Positions 43,272 to 51,200 of a DNA stretch of 64,000 nucleotides are shown here, piece after piece. The number at the start of each line of letters is the position of its first letter. Positions within the stretch are counted from its first letter, which is position 1. This DNA is from Actimicrobium sp034313845. GTDB lineage: Bacteria > Pseudomonadota > Gammaproteobacteria > Burkholderiales > Burkholderiaceae_D. The stretch is taken from the NCBI RefSeq assembly GCF_034313845.1, contig NZ_JAVIWN010000004.1; one strand, 5' to 3'. The position numbers and the translations under genes were made by a program. The notes under the pieces were generated by a model. That model worked only from the letters and a program-made list of their open reading frames with translations, was not told where the DNA came from and did no database searches.

Positions 43272-45107
43272 ATGATCAAGGCTATCGACACGTCTTGCGT
43301 TACCGTTCTCTCCCCCATCAACCTGAGCATTGCTCACATCGGCGATCATTTCGGATTTTCGGTTGCGGTGTTCGATCCGTATTTGCATTTGCGTTACATC
43401 AACGGAACAGCGTTACGTGCGTTTCACCTGACGTCGGCACATACCGACTTGCACCTCAGTGTATTGCCCCTGCCGCGCGGCCTCAATGACTTGGCCGTCG
43501 TCTTCCATGCCGTGATGACCCATGGCGGCGTCGAGGTGCTATCGCTGCTCATCGATGGGAAGCGTTGCCGCGCCGAGGTCACCGCGCTGCGCGGTCCGCA
43601 GGGTGAAAATCAGGGGATCATGCTGGTCGTGTTCGATGGTCTCCGGACCATGCCGCCGGATCAGCCTAACGCAACGGAGCTTGTCCGGAATAACGATGCC
43701 GACGAGGCCGGCGATGTCGCTAGTAACCTTGAACTCCAGCGCATCGAATTTCTCGCCACGCATGATGATCTGACTGGATTACCCAATCGGAATTTGCTGG
43801 GCGACCGGCTCAAACATGCGATTTCACAAGCCCGACGCACCAAGCAAAAAGTTGCCGTGCTCTTCATCGACCTGGATAATTTCAAGGAAATCAACGACAC
43901 CTATGGCCACGCGATCGGCGATCGTGTTCTCAAGCAAGCGGCAGCGCGGTTATTGCGTTGCGTCCGTGATGCCGACACCCTGTCGCGCATGGGTGGTGAC
44001 GAGTTCATTGCGGTTCTTGAAAACGTTTCTCTACAAGACATCATTCGCGTTGCCAACCGGATCGTCACGTCGATGGCAACCGCGTTTTCGATCAATAACA
44101 GCAAGCTGAACCTCAGCGCCAGCGTCGGCATCGCCGTCTTTCCCGAGGATGGCAATGACAGTGCCACGTTGCTCGGCGTCGCCGATAGCGCGATGTATCT
44201 GGCCAAGCAGTACGGGCGCAATCAGTATCAGTTTTTCGCCAGCGAAAAAAAAGCACAAGCACTCCAGCGCAGCCAGCTGGAAACCGATTTGCGTGCCGCC
44301 GTCACGGCCGGTCATTTGCGCGTGGCATACCAACCCAAGGTCGATCTTGCCAGTGGCCGCATCGTCGGCGCGGAGGCCCTGGTACGCTGGAGCGATTTCA
44401 TTCTGGGCGAGGTGCCTCCTTCCTGCTTTCTGCCGATTGCCGAAAGTAGCGGATTGATGGTCACCATCGGCACCCAGGTATTCGAGCAGGTACTGGCCCA
44501 GATTGCGCGCTGGCGCGAAGGCGGCATGGTAGTGCCGTGCATCGCGATCAATGTCTCGGTCCACCAATTGCGTGACGTCAATTTTGTGACCAAGATCACG
44601 GCCATGATCACGAATGCGAAAGTGCCGGCAAACAGCATCAGCATCGACCTGACCGAAAACGCGCTGATGGATCGCATCGATCAGGTGCTGGAGCATTTGC
44701 TGCAACTCGAAAAAATCGGCGTCCACTTCAGTATTGACGATTTTGGTACCGGCTATTCGTCGCTCGCCTACCTGCGCAAGTTACCGATCCACGAATTGAA
44801 AGTTGACCGCAGTTTTATTGGCGGCATTGCCAATGAGTCGAACTTGCGCTCGGTGACGCGCGCCGCCATCGAGATGGGACACGCGCTTGGTGTGCATGTC
44901 GTAGCGGTTGGCGTGGAGACGGCCGAACAGCTGGAATTACTCCGCGATGACGGCTGTGACGGCGCGCAGGGATTCCTGTTTTACGAGCCACTCGCACCAA
45001 ACGAATTCGTGCTCGCGCTGGAGGGTAATTCCGGCAGCACGGCGGCGACGGGAACCATCGCCGGACCCGGTGATTATGGCAGGTCAGCACCGTTTATTTT
45101 TCAGTAG
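43272..45107 (+). CDS. PAS-like GGDEF-EAL protein with altered EAL site
   Basis: 611 residues from ATG 43272 with AGGGAAC upstream. An N-terminal PAS-like sensor region (about 20-130) is followed by a GGDEF domain with intact GGDEF (241-245) and an inhibitory RxxD site (RDAD, 232-235), so cyclic di-GMP synthesis is plausible. In the EAL domain, EAL (368-370), TEN, DDFGTG and LKVDRSF are present, but the motif normally reading AEGVE is AVGVE: Val546 replaces the first Glu, which corresponds to the proposed general base E352 of RocR. Hydrolysis is therefore doubtful. No membrane segment is seen. Confidence 0.92.
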   Translation: MIKAIDTSCVTVLSPINLSIAHIGDHFGFSVAVFDPYLHLRYINGTALRAFHLTSAHTDLHLSVLPLPRGLNDLAVVFHAVMTHGGVEVLSLLIDGKRCRAEVTALRGPQGENQGIMLVVFDGLRTMPPDQPNATELVRNNDADEAGDVASNLELQRIEFLATHDDLTGLPNRNLLGDRLKHAISQARRTKQKVAVLFIDLDNFKEINDTYGHAIGDRVLKQAAARLLRCVRDADTLSRMGGDEFIAVLENVSLQDIIRVANRIVTSMATAFSINNSKLNLSASVGIAVFPEDGNDSATLLGVADSAMYLAKQYGRNQYQFFASEKKAQALQRSQLETDLRAAVTAGHLRVAYQPKVDLASGRIVGAEALVRWSDFILGEVPPSCFLPIAESSGLMVTIGTQVFEQVLAQIARWREGGMVVPCIAINVSVHQLRDVNFVTKITAMITNAKVPANSISIDLTENALMDRIDQVLEHLLQLEKIGVHFSIDDFGTGYSSLAYLRKLPIHELKVDRSFIGGIANESNLRSVTRAAIEMGHALGVHVVAVGVETAEQLELLRDDGCDGAQGFLFYEPLAPNEFVLALEGNSGSTAATGTIAGPGDYGRSAPFIFQ

Positions 45108-45173
45108 AAAGTGATGACGAGATCGTAAAAAAACGGTCCGCATCGCTAGCCAAGGCTTAACCGGCAGGCCCGT

Positions 45174-46544
45174 TTACCTGGGCCGTCCCGCATCAATCCA
45201 TCGCTGCGTCATGCCTCGCGCAAGGTTATATCGTGCACAATTGTATTGTTCAAGCTGGTCCAGTTCAGTATTGGCAATAGCGCGCAATGCCGTCAGGTCT
45301 GCCGCGTCGACGGGCACCTCCGAGACCGCGTCGTTTAACGTTTTGCCGTAGAAGACGACAAACTGCATGAGCTCATTCAAGGTTTTCCGGTACCGCGCTC
45401 GAAGCGGGTCAGGTACGGACAAAGAGGCTCGCAGTACGCTGTACTTTTGAATCGAGCGCCGATAGATAAATTCAAACAGTTCTACCGCTGCAGTAACGTT
45501 GCGCTGCTCGTAGACACCCATCATCGCTGTCGCATAGTCCGTGCGCTCAACGTCCAGAAAGGACAACGGGGCGCAGTTGTAAAGCAGCAGTGGCATGTTG
45601 GCGCTCAGGCGGCTTGTGCGCTTGTTGCCATCGGCAAATGGCTGAAGGTACGCGACGTTGACCCATAAAAAGAAGGCGGCCTCCACAGGGTTCCGAATTT
45701 GATGGGCCTTCTCGATGATGTCCTTCAGCGTAACTTCCAGCAGCGTAGGGATGTTGCTCGGGGAATAGACCGAACCATCAATATTCACAATACGCCGGCG
45801 GATACTTCCAATGTCTCGTGCGTCTTTCAACAGATCCTGCATCAGTTTGGCCTGCAGGTCGACGAGGACGGGCAGGGTGATGCCCTCTGTCGGGACGGCC
45901 TCGACCATGAATTCGATGGCGTTCTTGTGGTTGAGCAGCATCAAGGTGTCTTCGTCCATGGGGCCGGTGCCTTCCCCGAGTTCAAACAACTCCTTGGTGT
46001 CGAGCAAGCTCTTATTGTTGCCCTCCAGGCGTGACGACGACCAGGACAAATCAATGAGTAACTGCTCCAGAACCTCGCGGGCATAGGTTCCCGCAGGATG
46101 CTGGTCCAGGCTACGACCGGCGCTGTACAGTTCAGTAGCCAACTGCAGAGGAAGTAAGCTGGATTGGTTCGGGATGTAATCGGATACGAAGGTTCGGTCA
46201 TAGCCTACTGGAGTACGCGTTCCCAGCGGCGCACGCAGTGATTCAACCAGCGGCAGGGAAGCCCGCGACCACTGGAACAGACTTGCCTCTGTCGGGATAG
46301 AGCCGTACGGAATAGAAGCTGCCAGCGCAATCTGGGCTGCTTCGGACGCCACGTAGCGCGTTGACCGTCCATCTCCCTGCTTGTCCAAAAAGCCGGCGGC
46401 TACAAGGTCTCGCACTGCCCGATTGATGGTGGTCCGGGAGACGTGGAGAACTTGTTCTAATGCATTAGGACTTGTGGGTCCCCCGACCGCAAGGACATGG
46501 CGGAGCAGTGCTTCATCGCGTGCTGAAAAGGGGGAGATAGTCAT
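45174..46544 (-). CDS. Fic family protein with winged-helix domain and Gln in place of the catalytic His
   Basis: 456 residues. An N-terminal winged helix-turn-helix (about 8-68; SPNALEQVLHVSRTTINRAV is the likely recognition unit) is followed by a class II inhibitory motif (S-S-R-L-E-G, Ser170-Glu174) and the Fic core. The Fic motif reads QPFADGNKRTSR (301-312): the usual catalytic His is Gln301 (codon CAG). Fic enzymes transfer AMP or other groups to proteins; without the His the AMPylation activity may be absent or altered, although similar Q-type motifs occur in this family. Five half-sites upstream suggest autoregulation. Confidence 0.88.
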   Translation of the reverse strand: MTISPFSARDEALLRHVLAVGGPTSPNALEQVLHVSRTTINRAVRDLVAAGFLDKQGDGRSTRYVASEAAQIALAASIPYGSIPTEASLFQWSRASLPLVESLRAPLGTRTPVGYDRTFVSDYIPNQSSLLPLQLATELYSAGRSLDQHPAGTYAREVLEQLLIDLSWSSSRLEGNNKSLLDTKELFELGEGTGPMDEDTLMLLNHKNAIEFMVEAVPTEGITLPVLVDLQAKLMQDLLKDARDIGSIRRRIVNIDGSVYSPSNIPTLLEVTLKDIIEKAHQIRNPVEAAFFLWVNVAYLQPFADGNKRTSRLSANMPLLLYNCAPLSFLDVERTDYATAMMGVYEQRNVTAAVELFEFIYRRSIQKYSVLRASLSVPDPLRARYRKTLNELMQFVVFYGKTLNDAVSEVPVDAADLTALRAIANTELDQLEQYNCARYNLARGMTQRWIDAGRPR

Positions 46545-46573
46545 CGAACGGAAAGCCTCTCAATCGTGTCATT

Positions 46574-46656
46574 TGACGAGATTATAGCGAGAATCTCGTC
46601 ATGGTGACGAGATTACAGGCTAATCTCGTCACGAAGAGCGAATTCATGACGAGATT
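46574..46656. promoter_or_regulatory. Array of five alternating half-sites upstream of the Fic gene
   Basis: The 10-bp half-site TGACGAGATT occurs at 46574-46583, 46605-46614 and 46647-46656; its complement AATCTCGTCA at 46592-46601 and 46622-46631. Each site faces the next in opposite orientation, giving nested palindromes, the tightest being AATCTCGTCA-TGG...TGACGAGATT (46592-46614). The array starts 30 bp upstream of the Fic start codon and fits an operator bound by the protein's own winged-helix domain. Confidence 0.75.
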
Positions 46657-46807
46657 TTCGAGGCGATCAGGCGCTGATGTTGCGAGAAACTTGGTTCGTT
46701 TTCCAAACAAGAGACCGGACAGCCATAACAACTGCCGCTTGAAAATTTCAACACACCAACTGAACGCCTGAACCGCATCGGCACGCTTTTTTTACGCAGT
46801 GTATCGG

Positions 46808-48916
46808 TCAGAAATCGAGCTGCGCCGATAGTTTGAACGTGCGAGGTGCACCCGCCAGCAAATAGCCGCCCAGCGCCGTCGAGGCATCGCGCCAGTAGAA
46901 CTTGTCGAGCACATTATCGACATTGGCCCGCAGCGTGGTGGCGATCCCATTGACCGTGGTCACATAGCGTGCCCCGAGATCGACTACGTGGTAAGACGGA
47001 ATCGTCGCGCGCACCACGCTGTCAGGGCTGAATATCTTGTCGCTGGAATAGACCCATGCGCCATTCAATTTCAGGCCCGCCAGTTGCGGCACCGCGTAAT
47101 CGAGCGTCACGCCGGACTTGAAGGCAGGCACATTCGTGACACGCTGGTTGTCTTGCACCGCGTCTCCCGTATTGCGCTGACGTGCCTGCAACGCCATGGT
47201 GGTGAGACCTAGTGTCAGGTCGCGCGACAGCTTGCCCTGCGCCGCCAGTTCCAGGCCGCGATGGACTGCATCGCCGTTGCGGACATAGTCATAGTTGGCA
47301 TTGGTGTATTCCAGCGGTTTGCTGATCTGGAACAACGCAGCCGTCATTTGCCAGTTCGGTACCAGCGACGTCTTGATGCCGATTTCCTGCTGACGCGAGG
47401 TGCCCGGATCAAGCAACTGATTCACATTGGTGGTGCCGAACGGGGCGATGCCGCCGTGCTCCAGCCCCTGCGAATAGCTGCCATACACACTCAGGCTCGC
47501 CAACGGGCTGTAGACCAGTGCGATTGAAGGCAGCACATAGCTGCGATTGAAGGTGCTGCCAAGCTGGACCCGTTCCAGTTCGGCGCGGCGCAAGCCGGCA
47601 TGCAGCTGGACTTGTTCGGTCAGGCTGATGATGTCCTGCACGAAGACCGCCTGCTCGTTACCTTTGCGTTGCACGGACACCGGTCCGGTAGTCAGCGGTG
47701 AGGGTGACACGACCATTGATTGATAGATGTTGCTGGTGCCGCGATAGTCATACACGAAGTCGCCGTATTCATCCCGCCGGCGCAATGTGTCGACGCCCAT
47801 CGTCAGCTGGTGGCGCAGGTTGCCGGTGGCGAATTTTCCTTGCACCATCGCCTGAGTTGATAGCAGGGTTTTGACTTCGCCAGTGCTCTGATAATCGTAG
47901 ACGTCATAGTCGCCATTGGCACAGAATCCAGCAGCAAAACCGCAACCGAACGGGAACGCCGCGAAGTCGTCGCGCTTGAGGCGGTACCTGTTGGCGGCGA
48001 CCGTCGTGCTCCAGTCGGCATTCCATTGATAGGCAAAACGCAGGCCGATATTACTGCTGTCGGTCACCACCGGCTTGCTCCACGGCTGGTCATTGAGCAG
48101 CGTGCGGGCCGACACGCCGACCGGCAAGCTGGTGCCACCGATGAGCTGGTAACCGGGCGCGGTGATCTGCGATTTGTGCTGGTTATCGAGATCAATCTGC
48201 AGCAATGCCTTCGGCGAAATCTGCCAGTCAAACGCGCCGGAGATGAACTGACGCTGACCATCGGCACCCTTGACATACGAGCGCAATTGCTCGGCTGCGG
48301 CATTGATCCGGTAGCCGAAACGGCGGTCCTCGAAACGTCCACCGAGGTCGACCGAGCCGAGCACAGTGCCGCGTTCGCTGACTTCAAACAGGATGGAACG
48401 TAACGGCGTGGCAGTAGGGCGCTTGGTCACAAAATCGATCAGGCCACCCGGTGTCGAGACGCCGCCCTGCAAACCGCTCAAGCCTTTCAGGATATCGATG
48501 CGCTCCTTGTTTTCAAGCGGGATCGAGGCGTCCGAGGCGATCGGCAAGCCATCCTTGCGATAGCTCGATGCATTGTCTAGCGGGAAGCCGCGCAACGAAA
48601 ACTGTTCGGCATAACCGACCGCGTTATAGGCTTCATTGAGGCTGGCATCGAGCTTGATGACATCGGCGATGCGACGAATGCGCCAGTCCTGCAACTGCTC
48701 CTGACCAATCACGCTAATGGCGGCGGGTGTCTGCATCAGCGGCGCATTGCCGAAGCCGCCAATGGCTGACGCGTTATCGCGTTTCGGTGTCGTATCGGTG
48801 ACGACCACTTGCGGCAGCACTTGCTCGCTGGTTTGCGCATGCGCCATGGTGATGCTGGCGATGGCCTGTGCCATCAGGAAGGAAATACGTGTCAGGGGAA
48901 AAGTCGGTGCCGGCAT
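46808..48916 (-). CDS. TonB-dependent outer-membrane receptor, TPP-riboswitch controlled
   Basis: 702 residues from ATG 48916. Signal peptide (to about residue 27, AHAQ), then the plug domain (SAIGGFGNAPLMQTPAAISVIG..., ending near VTKRPT) and a 22-strand barrel ending in Phe (KLSAQLDF), as required for BAM-mediated insertion. Domain layout resembles siderophore receptors. However, the TPP riboswitch directly upstream indicates repression by thiamine pyrophosphate, so the cargo is more likely thiamine or a thiamine precursor. A start 17 codons upstream is possible but lies in the leader. Confidence 0.88.
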   Translation of the reverse strand: MPAPTFPLTRISFLMAQAIASITMAHAQTSEQVLPQVVVTDTTPKRDNASAIGGFGNAPLMQTPAAISVIGQEQLQDWRIRRIADVIKLDASLNEAYNAVGYAEQFSLRGFPLDNASSYRKDGLPIASDASIPLENKERIDILKGLSGLQGGVSTPGGLIDFVTKRPTATPLRSILFEVSERGTVLGSVDLGGRFEDRRFGYRINAAAEQLRSYVKGADGQRQFISGAFDWQISPKALLQIDLDNQHKSQITAPGYQLIGGTSLPVGVSARTLLNDQPWSKPVVTDSSNIGLRFAYQWNADWSTTVAANRYRLKRDDFAAFPFGCGFAAGFCANGDYDVYDYQSTGEVKTLLSTQAMVQGKFATGNLRHQLTMGVDTLRRRDEYGDFVYDYRGTSNIYQSMVVSPSPLTTGPVSVQRKGNEQAVFVQDIISLTEQVQLHAGLRRAELERVQLGSTFNRSYVLPSIALVYSPLASLSVYGSYSQGLEHGGIAPFGTTNVNQLLDPGTSRQQEIGIKTSLVPNWQMTAALFQISKPLEYTNANYDYVRNGDAVHRGLELAAQGKLSRDLTLGLTTMALQARQRNTGDAVQDNQRVTNVPAFKSGVTLDYAVPQLAGLKLNGAWVYSSDKIFSPDSVVRATIPSYHVVDLGARYVTTVNGIATTLRANVDNVLDKFYWRDASTALGGYLLAGAPRTFKLSAQLDF

Positions 48917-48983
48917 AGTGTGCTCTGTCAGGTGTGAAAACACTGGAGCCAATGCAGGAGCAATCAAAGAGGTCAGGTACTTT

Positions 48984-49074
48984 GCGCTTCCCTACGCTGG
49001 CATGATCCAGATCAGGTTCGAAGGGTCAATCTCACCCGTTGACGTTGTAGCTCGTCGCACGGGACCCCTAGCGC
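48984..49074 (-). ncRNA. TPP riboswitch (THI element)
   Basis: On the minus strand the conserved aptamer parts are in order: P1 (GCGCT/AGCGC), GGGTCCCG, GGGTGAGATTGACCC, the TTCGAACCTGATC stretch, and ATGCCAGCGTAGGGAA. It lies 68 bp before the receptor start and should reduce its expression when thiamine pyrophosphate is abundant. Confidence 0.93.
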
Positions 49075-49289
49075 AGCGGATGGTAGCACAGTGTCAACGG
49101 CGTTCGTGACTGCCTGTTCATTAAGCAAAATGAGCGCATTTCAAGAGTGACCGAAGATCACCTTTTCGATACCGCAACTCGCTCTATACTCTGGGCGTTG
49201 ATGAGGACTGGGTCGGTTCCTTGCCTTGATGGCAGGGTGGCTCGGTAACAGGGCAGTTCCGATCGGGTGTCTTGGGAGCGAACAAGCGC

Positions 49290-50771
49290 ATGGCTACAGA
49301 TTTCGACAGGATGGCCCGCGAAGAAGCACCGGACGCGGTCATCATCACTTCGCTGCAGGGCGTGGTGCAGCACTGGTCGCCCGGTGCGCAGGTCATGTTT
49401 GGCTTCACCAGTGTTGAGGCGATCGGGCACTCCTTGCAAGACCTGATTGTGCCCGCTGACCAGGTCGAGGAACAATCCCAGATACGCCAGCTCATCGCCA
49501 CCAGCGGCAGCAGCAGCCATGAATCGCTGCGCCATAAAAAAGACCGGTCGTTGATGTATGTCGACGTGACCGGCAAGGCGGTGCGCAATGCGCAGGGCTT
49601 TTGCGAATTCATCCTCTTCTGCAAGAAAGACATCACGCTCCTCAAAGTGCACCGCGACGCCAAATCGCTGGATGCCCGCTTTGGCAGTCTGCTGGAATCG
49701 ACCCCTGACGGGATTGTCCTGGTCAATGCCATCGGCCGCATCGTGCTGGCCAATACCGAGGCCGAGCGCCTGTTCGGTTATCGCGCCAAAGAACTCTGTG
49801 GCGAATTGATCGAATGCCTGCTGCCACCGCGCTTCCCCGATGTTCATACCCGCCATAGTTCGCATTACATGCACCTGCCGCGTTCGCGGGCAATGGGAGC
49901 GGAGTTGGAGCTGTTCGGCTTGCGCAAGGACGGTACGGAATTCCCGGTCGAGATCAGTCTGAGCCGGCTGGAAACCAGTGAAGGGATGATGGTCATGAGC
50001 GCCATTCGTGACGGCAGTGCGCGCAAGAAGATCGAACTGGCACTGCAAGAAAAAAACGCCGAGCTGGAAAATGCCAATCTGGCCAAGGATAACTTCCTCG
50101 CTGGCATGTCACATGAATTGCGTACGCCGCTCAATGCCATCATCGGTTTTACCGGCACCTTGCTCATGCGCTTGCCGGGTCCGCTGACAGTTGACCAGGA
50201 CAAGCAGCTCAACACGATCCAGATCAGCGCGCGCCATTTGCTCTCGCTCATCAATGGCTTGCTTGACCTGGCGCAGATCGAGTCGGGCAAGGTCGAGCTG
50301 GCATCGGAAACAATTCATTGCCAGCACATCCTCAGCGAACTGGCCGAAACGCTGGGTCCGCTGGCGACCTGCAAGGGACTCGCATTCCGGTGCGAGGTAC
50401 CCACCGCAGAACTGACCGTGCAAACCGACGGCCGTGCGCTGTGCCAGATTCTGATCAACCTGATCAACAACGCGATCAAATTTACCGAGACCGGCGAGGT
50501 CGTGATCAGCCTGTCTGCACGCACGACCGGGCAGCAACACTGGATCGATTTTTGCGTTGTCGATAGCGGGGTTGGCATCCGTCCGGCCGAGCAAGCCAAA
50601 CTGTTTCAGGCGTTTTCGCAGATTGATGCCGGTTCTACCCGGCGTTTTGAAGGCACCGGCCTGGGCCTGTACCTGAGCCAGAAACTGACCGGACTCCTTG
50701 GTGGCGAATTGCGTGTCGCCAGTCGGTTCGGCATCGGCAGTACGTTCACGTTGTCCTTGCAGGCGGCCTGA
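49290..50771 (+). CDS. Cytoplasmic PAS-PAS sensor histidine kinase
   Basis: 493 residues from ATG 49290 (a TTG at 49272 is an alternative). Two PAS domains (about 10-120 and 135-255) precede the H-box MSHELRTPLNAIIGF with phospho-accepting H275, then N box (ILINLINNAIKFT), DSGVGI and GTGLGLYLS. No membrane segment is visible, so it senses a cytoplasmic signal. It is followed by a single-domain response regulator (3-bp gap) and a large receiver-GGDEF-EAL protein, so it probably heads a phosphorelay that controls cyclic di-GMP. Confidence 0.92.
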   Translation: MATDFDRMAREEAPDAVIITSLQGVVQHWSPGAQVMFGFTSVEAIGHSLQDLIVPADQVEEQSQIRQLIATSGSSSHESLRHKKDRSLMYVDVTGKAVRNAQGFCEFILFCKKDITLLKVHRDAKSLDARFGSLLESTPDGIVLVNAIGRIVLANTEAERLFGYRAKELCGELIECLLPPRFPDVHTRHSSHYMHLPRSRAMGAELELFGLRKDGTEFPVEISLSRLETSEGMMVMSAIRDGSARKKIELALQEKNAELENANLAKDNFLAGMSHELRTPLNAIIGFTGTLLMRLPGPLTVDQDKQLNTIQISARHLLSLINGLLDLAQIESGKVELASETIHCQHILSELAETLGPLATCKGLAFRCEVPTAELTVQTDGRALCQILINLINNAIKFTETGEVVISLSARTTGQQHWIDFCVVDSGVGIRPAEQAKLFQAFSQIDAGSTRRFEGTGLGLYLSQKLTGLLGGELRVASRFGIGSTFTLSLQAA

Positions 50772-50774
50772 GCG

Positions 50775-51200
50775 ATGCCCGCGCGCATCCTGATCATCGA
50801 AGACAATCCCGCCAACATGGCATTGATGGGATATCTGCTGCAGGCGTACGGCCACACCGTGCTGGCGGCCACGGACGGCCATGCCGGGATCGCCCTGGCC
50901 GCCAGCGAACGGCCAGACCTGATCGTATGCGATGTGCATCTGCCCGGCATGGATGGCTTTGGCGTCTTGCGTCATCTCATGATGCAACCTGCTCTGGTGC
51001 CGATCCCGATTGTCGCCGTCACTGCGCTGGCGATGGTGGGCGATCGCGAAAACCTGCTGCGGGCCGGCTTCAACGGCTACCTCGCCAAGCCGATTGAACC
51101 GACCTTGTTCGTCACGCAGCTCGAGTGTTTTCTGCCTGCCGTTTTGCATGCCATCATTGACCCCACCGTGAGGACGCATGGCGACCATTCTGATCATTGA
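50775..51200 (+). CDS. Single-domain CheY-like response regulator
   Basis: 141 residues. Receiver domain with acidic pocket (IIEDN), phospho-acceptor D53 (VCDVHLPGMDG), Thr in AVTALAM and Lys in AKPIEP. No output domain, so it passes phosphate to or competes with another partner, in DivK/CheY fashion. Begins 3 bp after the kinase and overlaps the next gene by 23 bp, indicating coupled translation. Confidence 0.9.
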   Translation: MPARILIIEDNPANMALMGYLLQAYGHTVLAATDGHAGIALAASERPDLIVCDVHLPGMDGFGVLRHLMMQPALVPIPIVAVTALAMVGDRENLLRAGFNGYLAKPIEPTLFVTQLECFLPAVLHAIIDPTVRTHGDHSDH

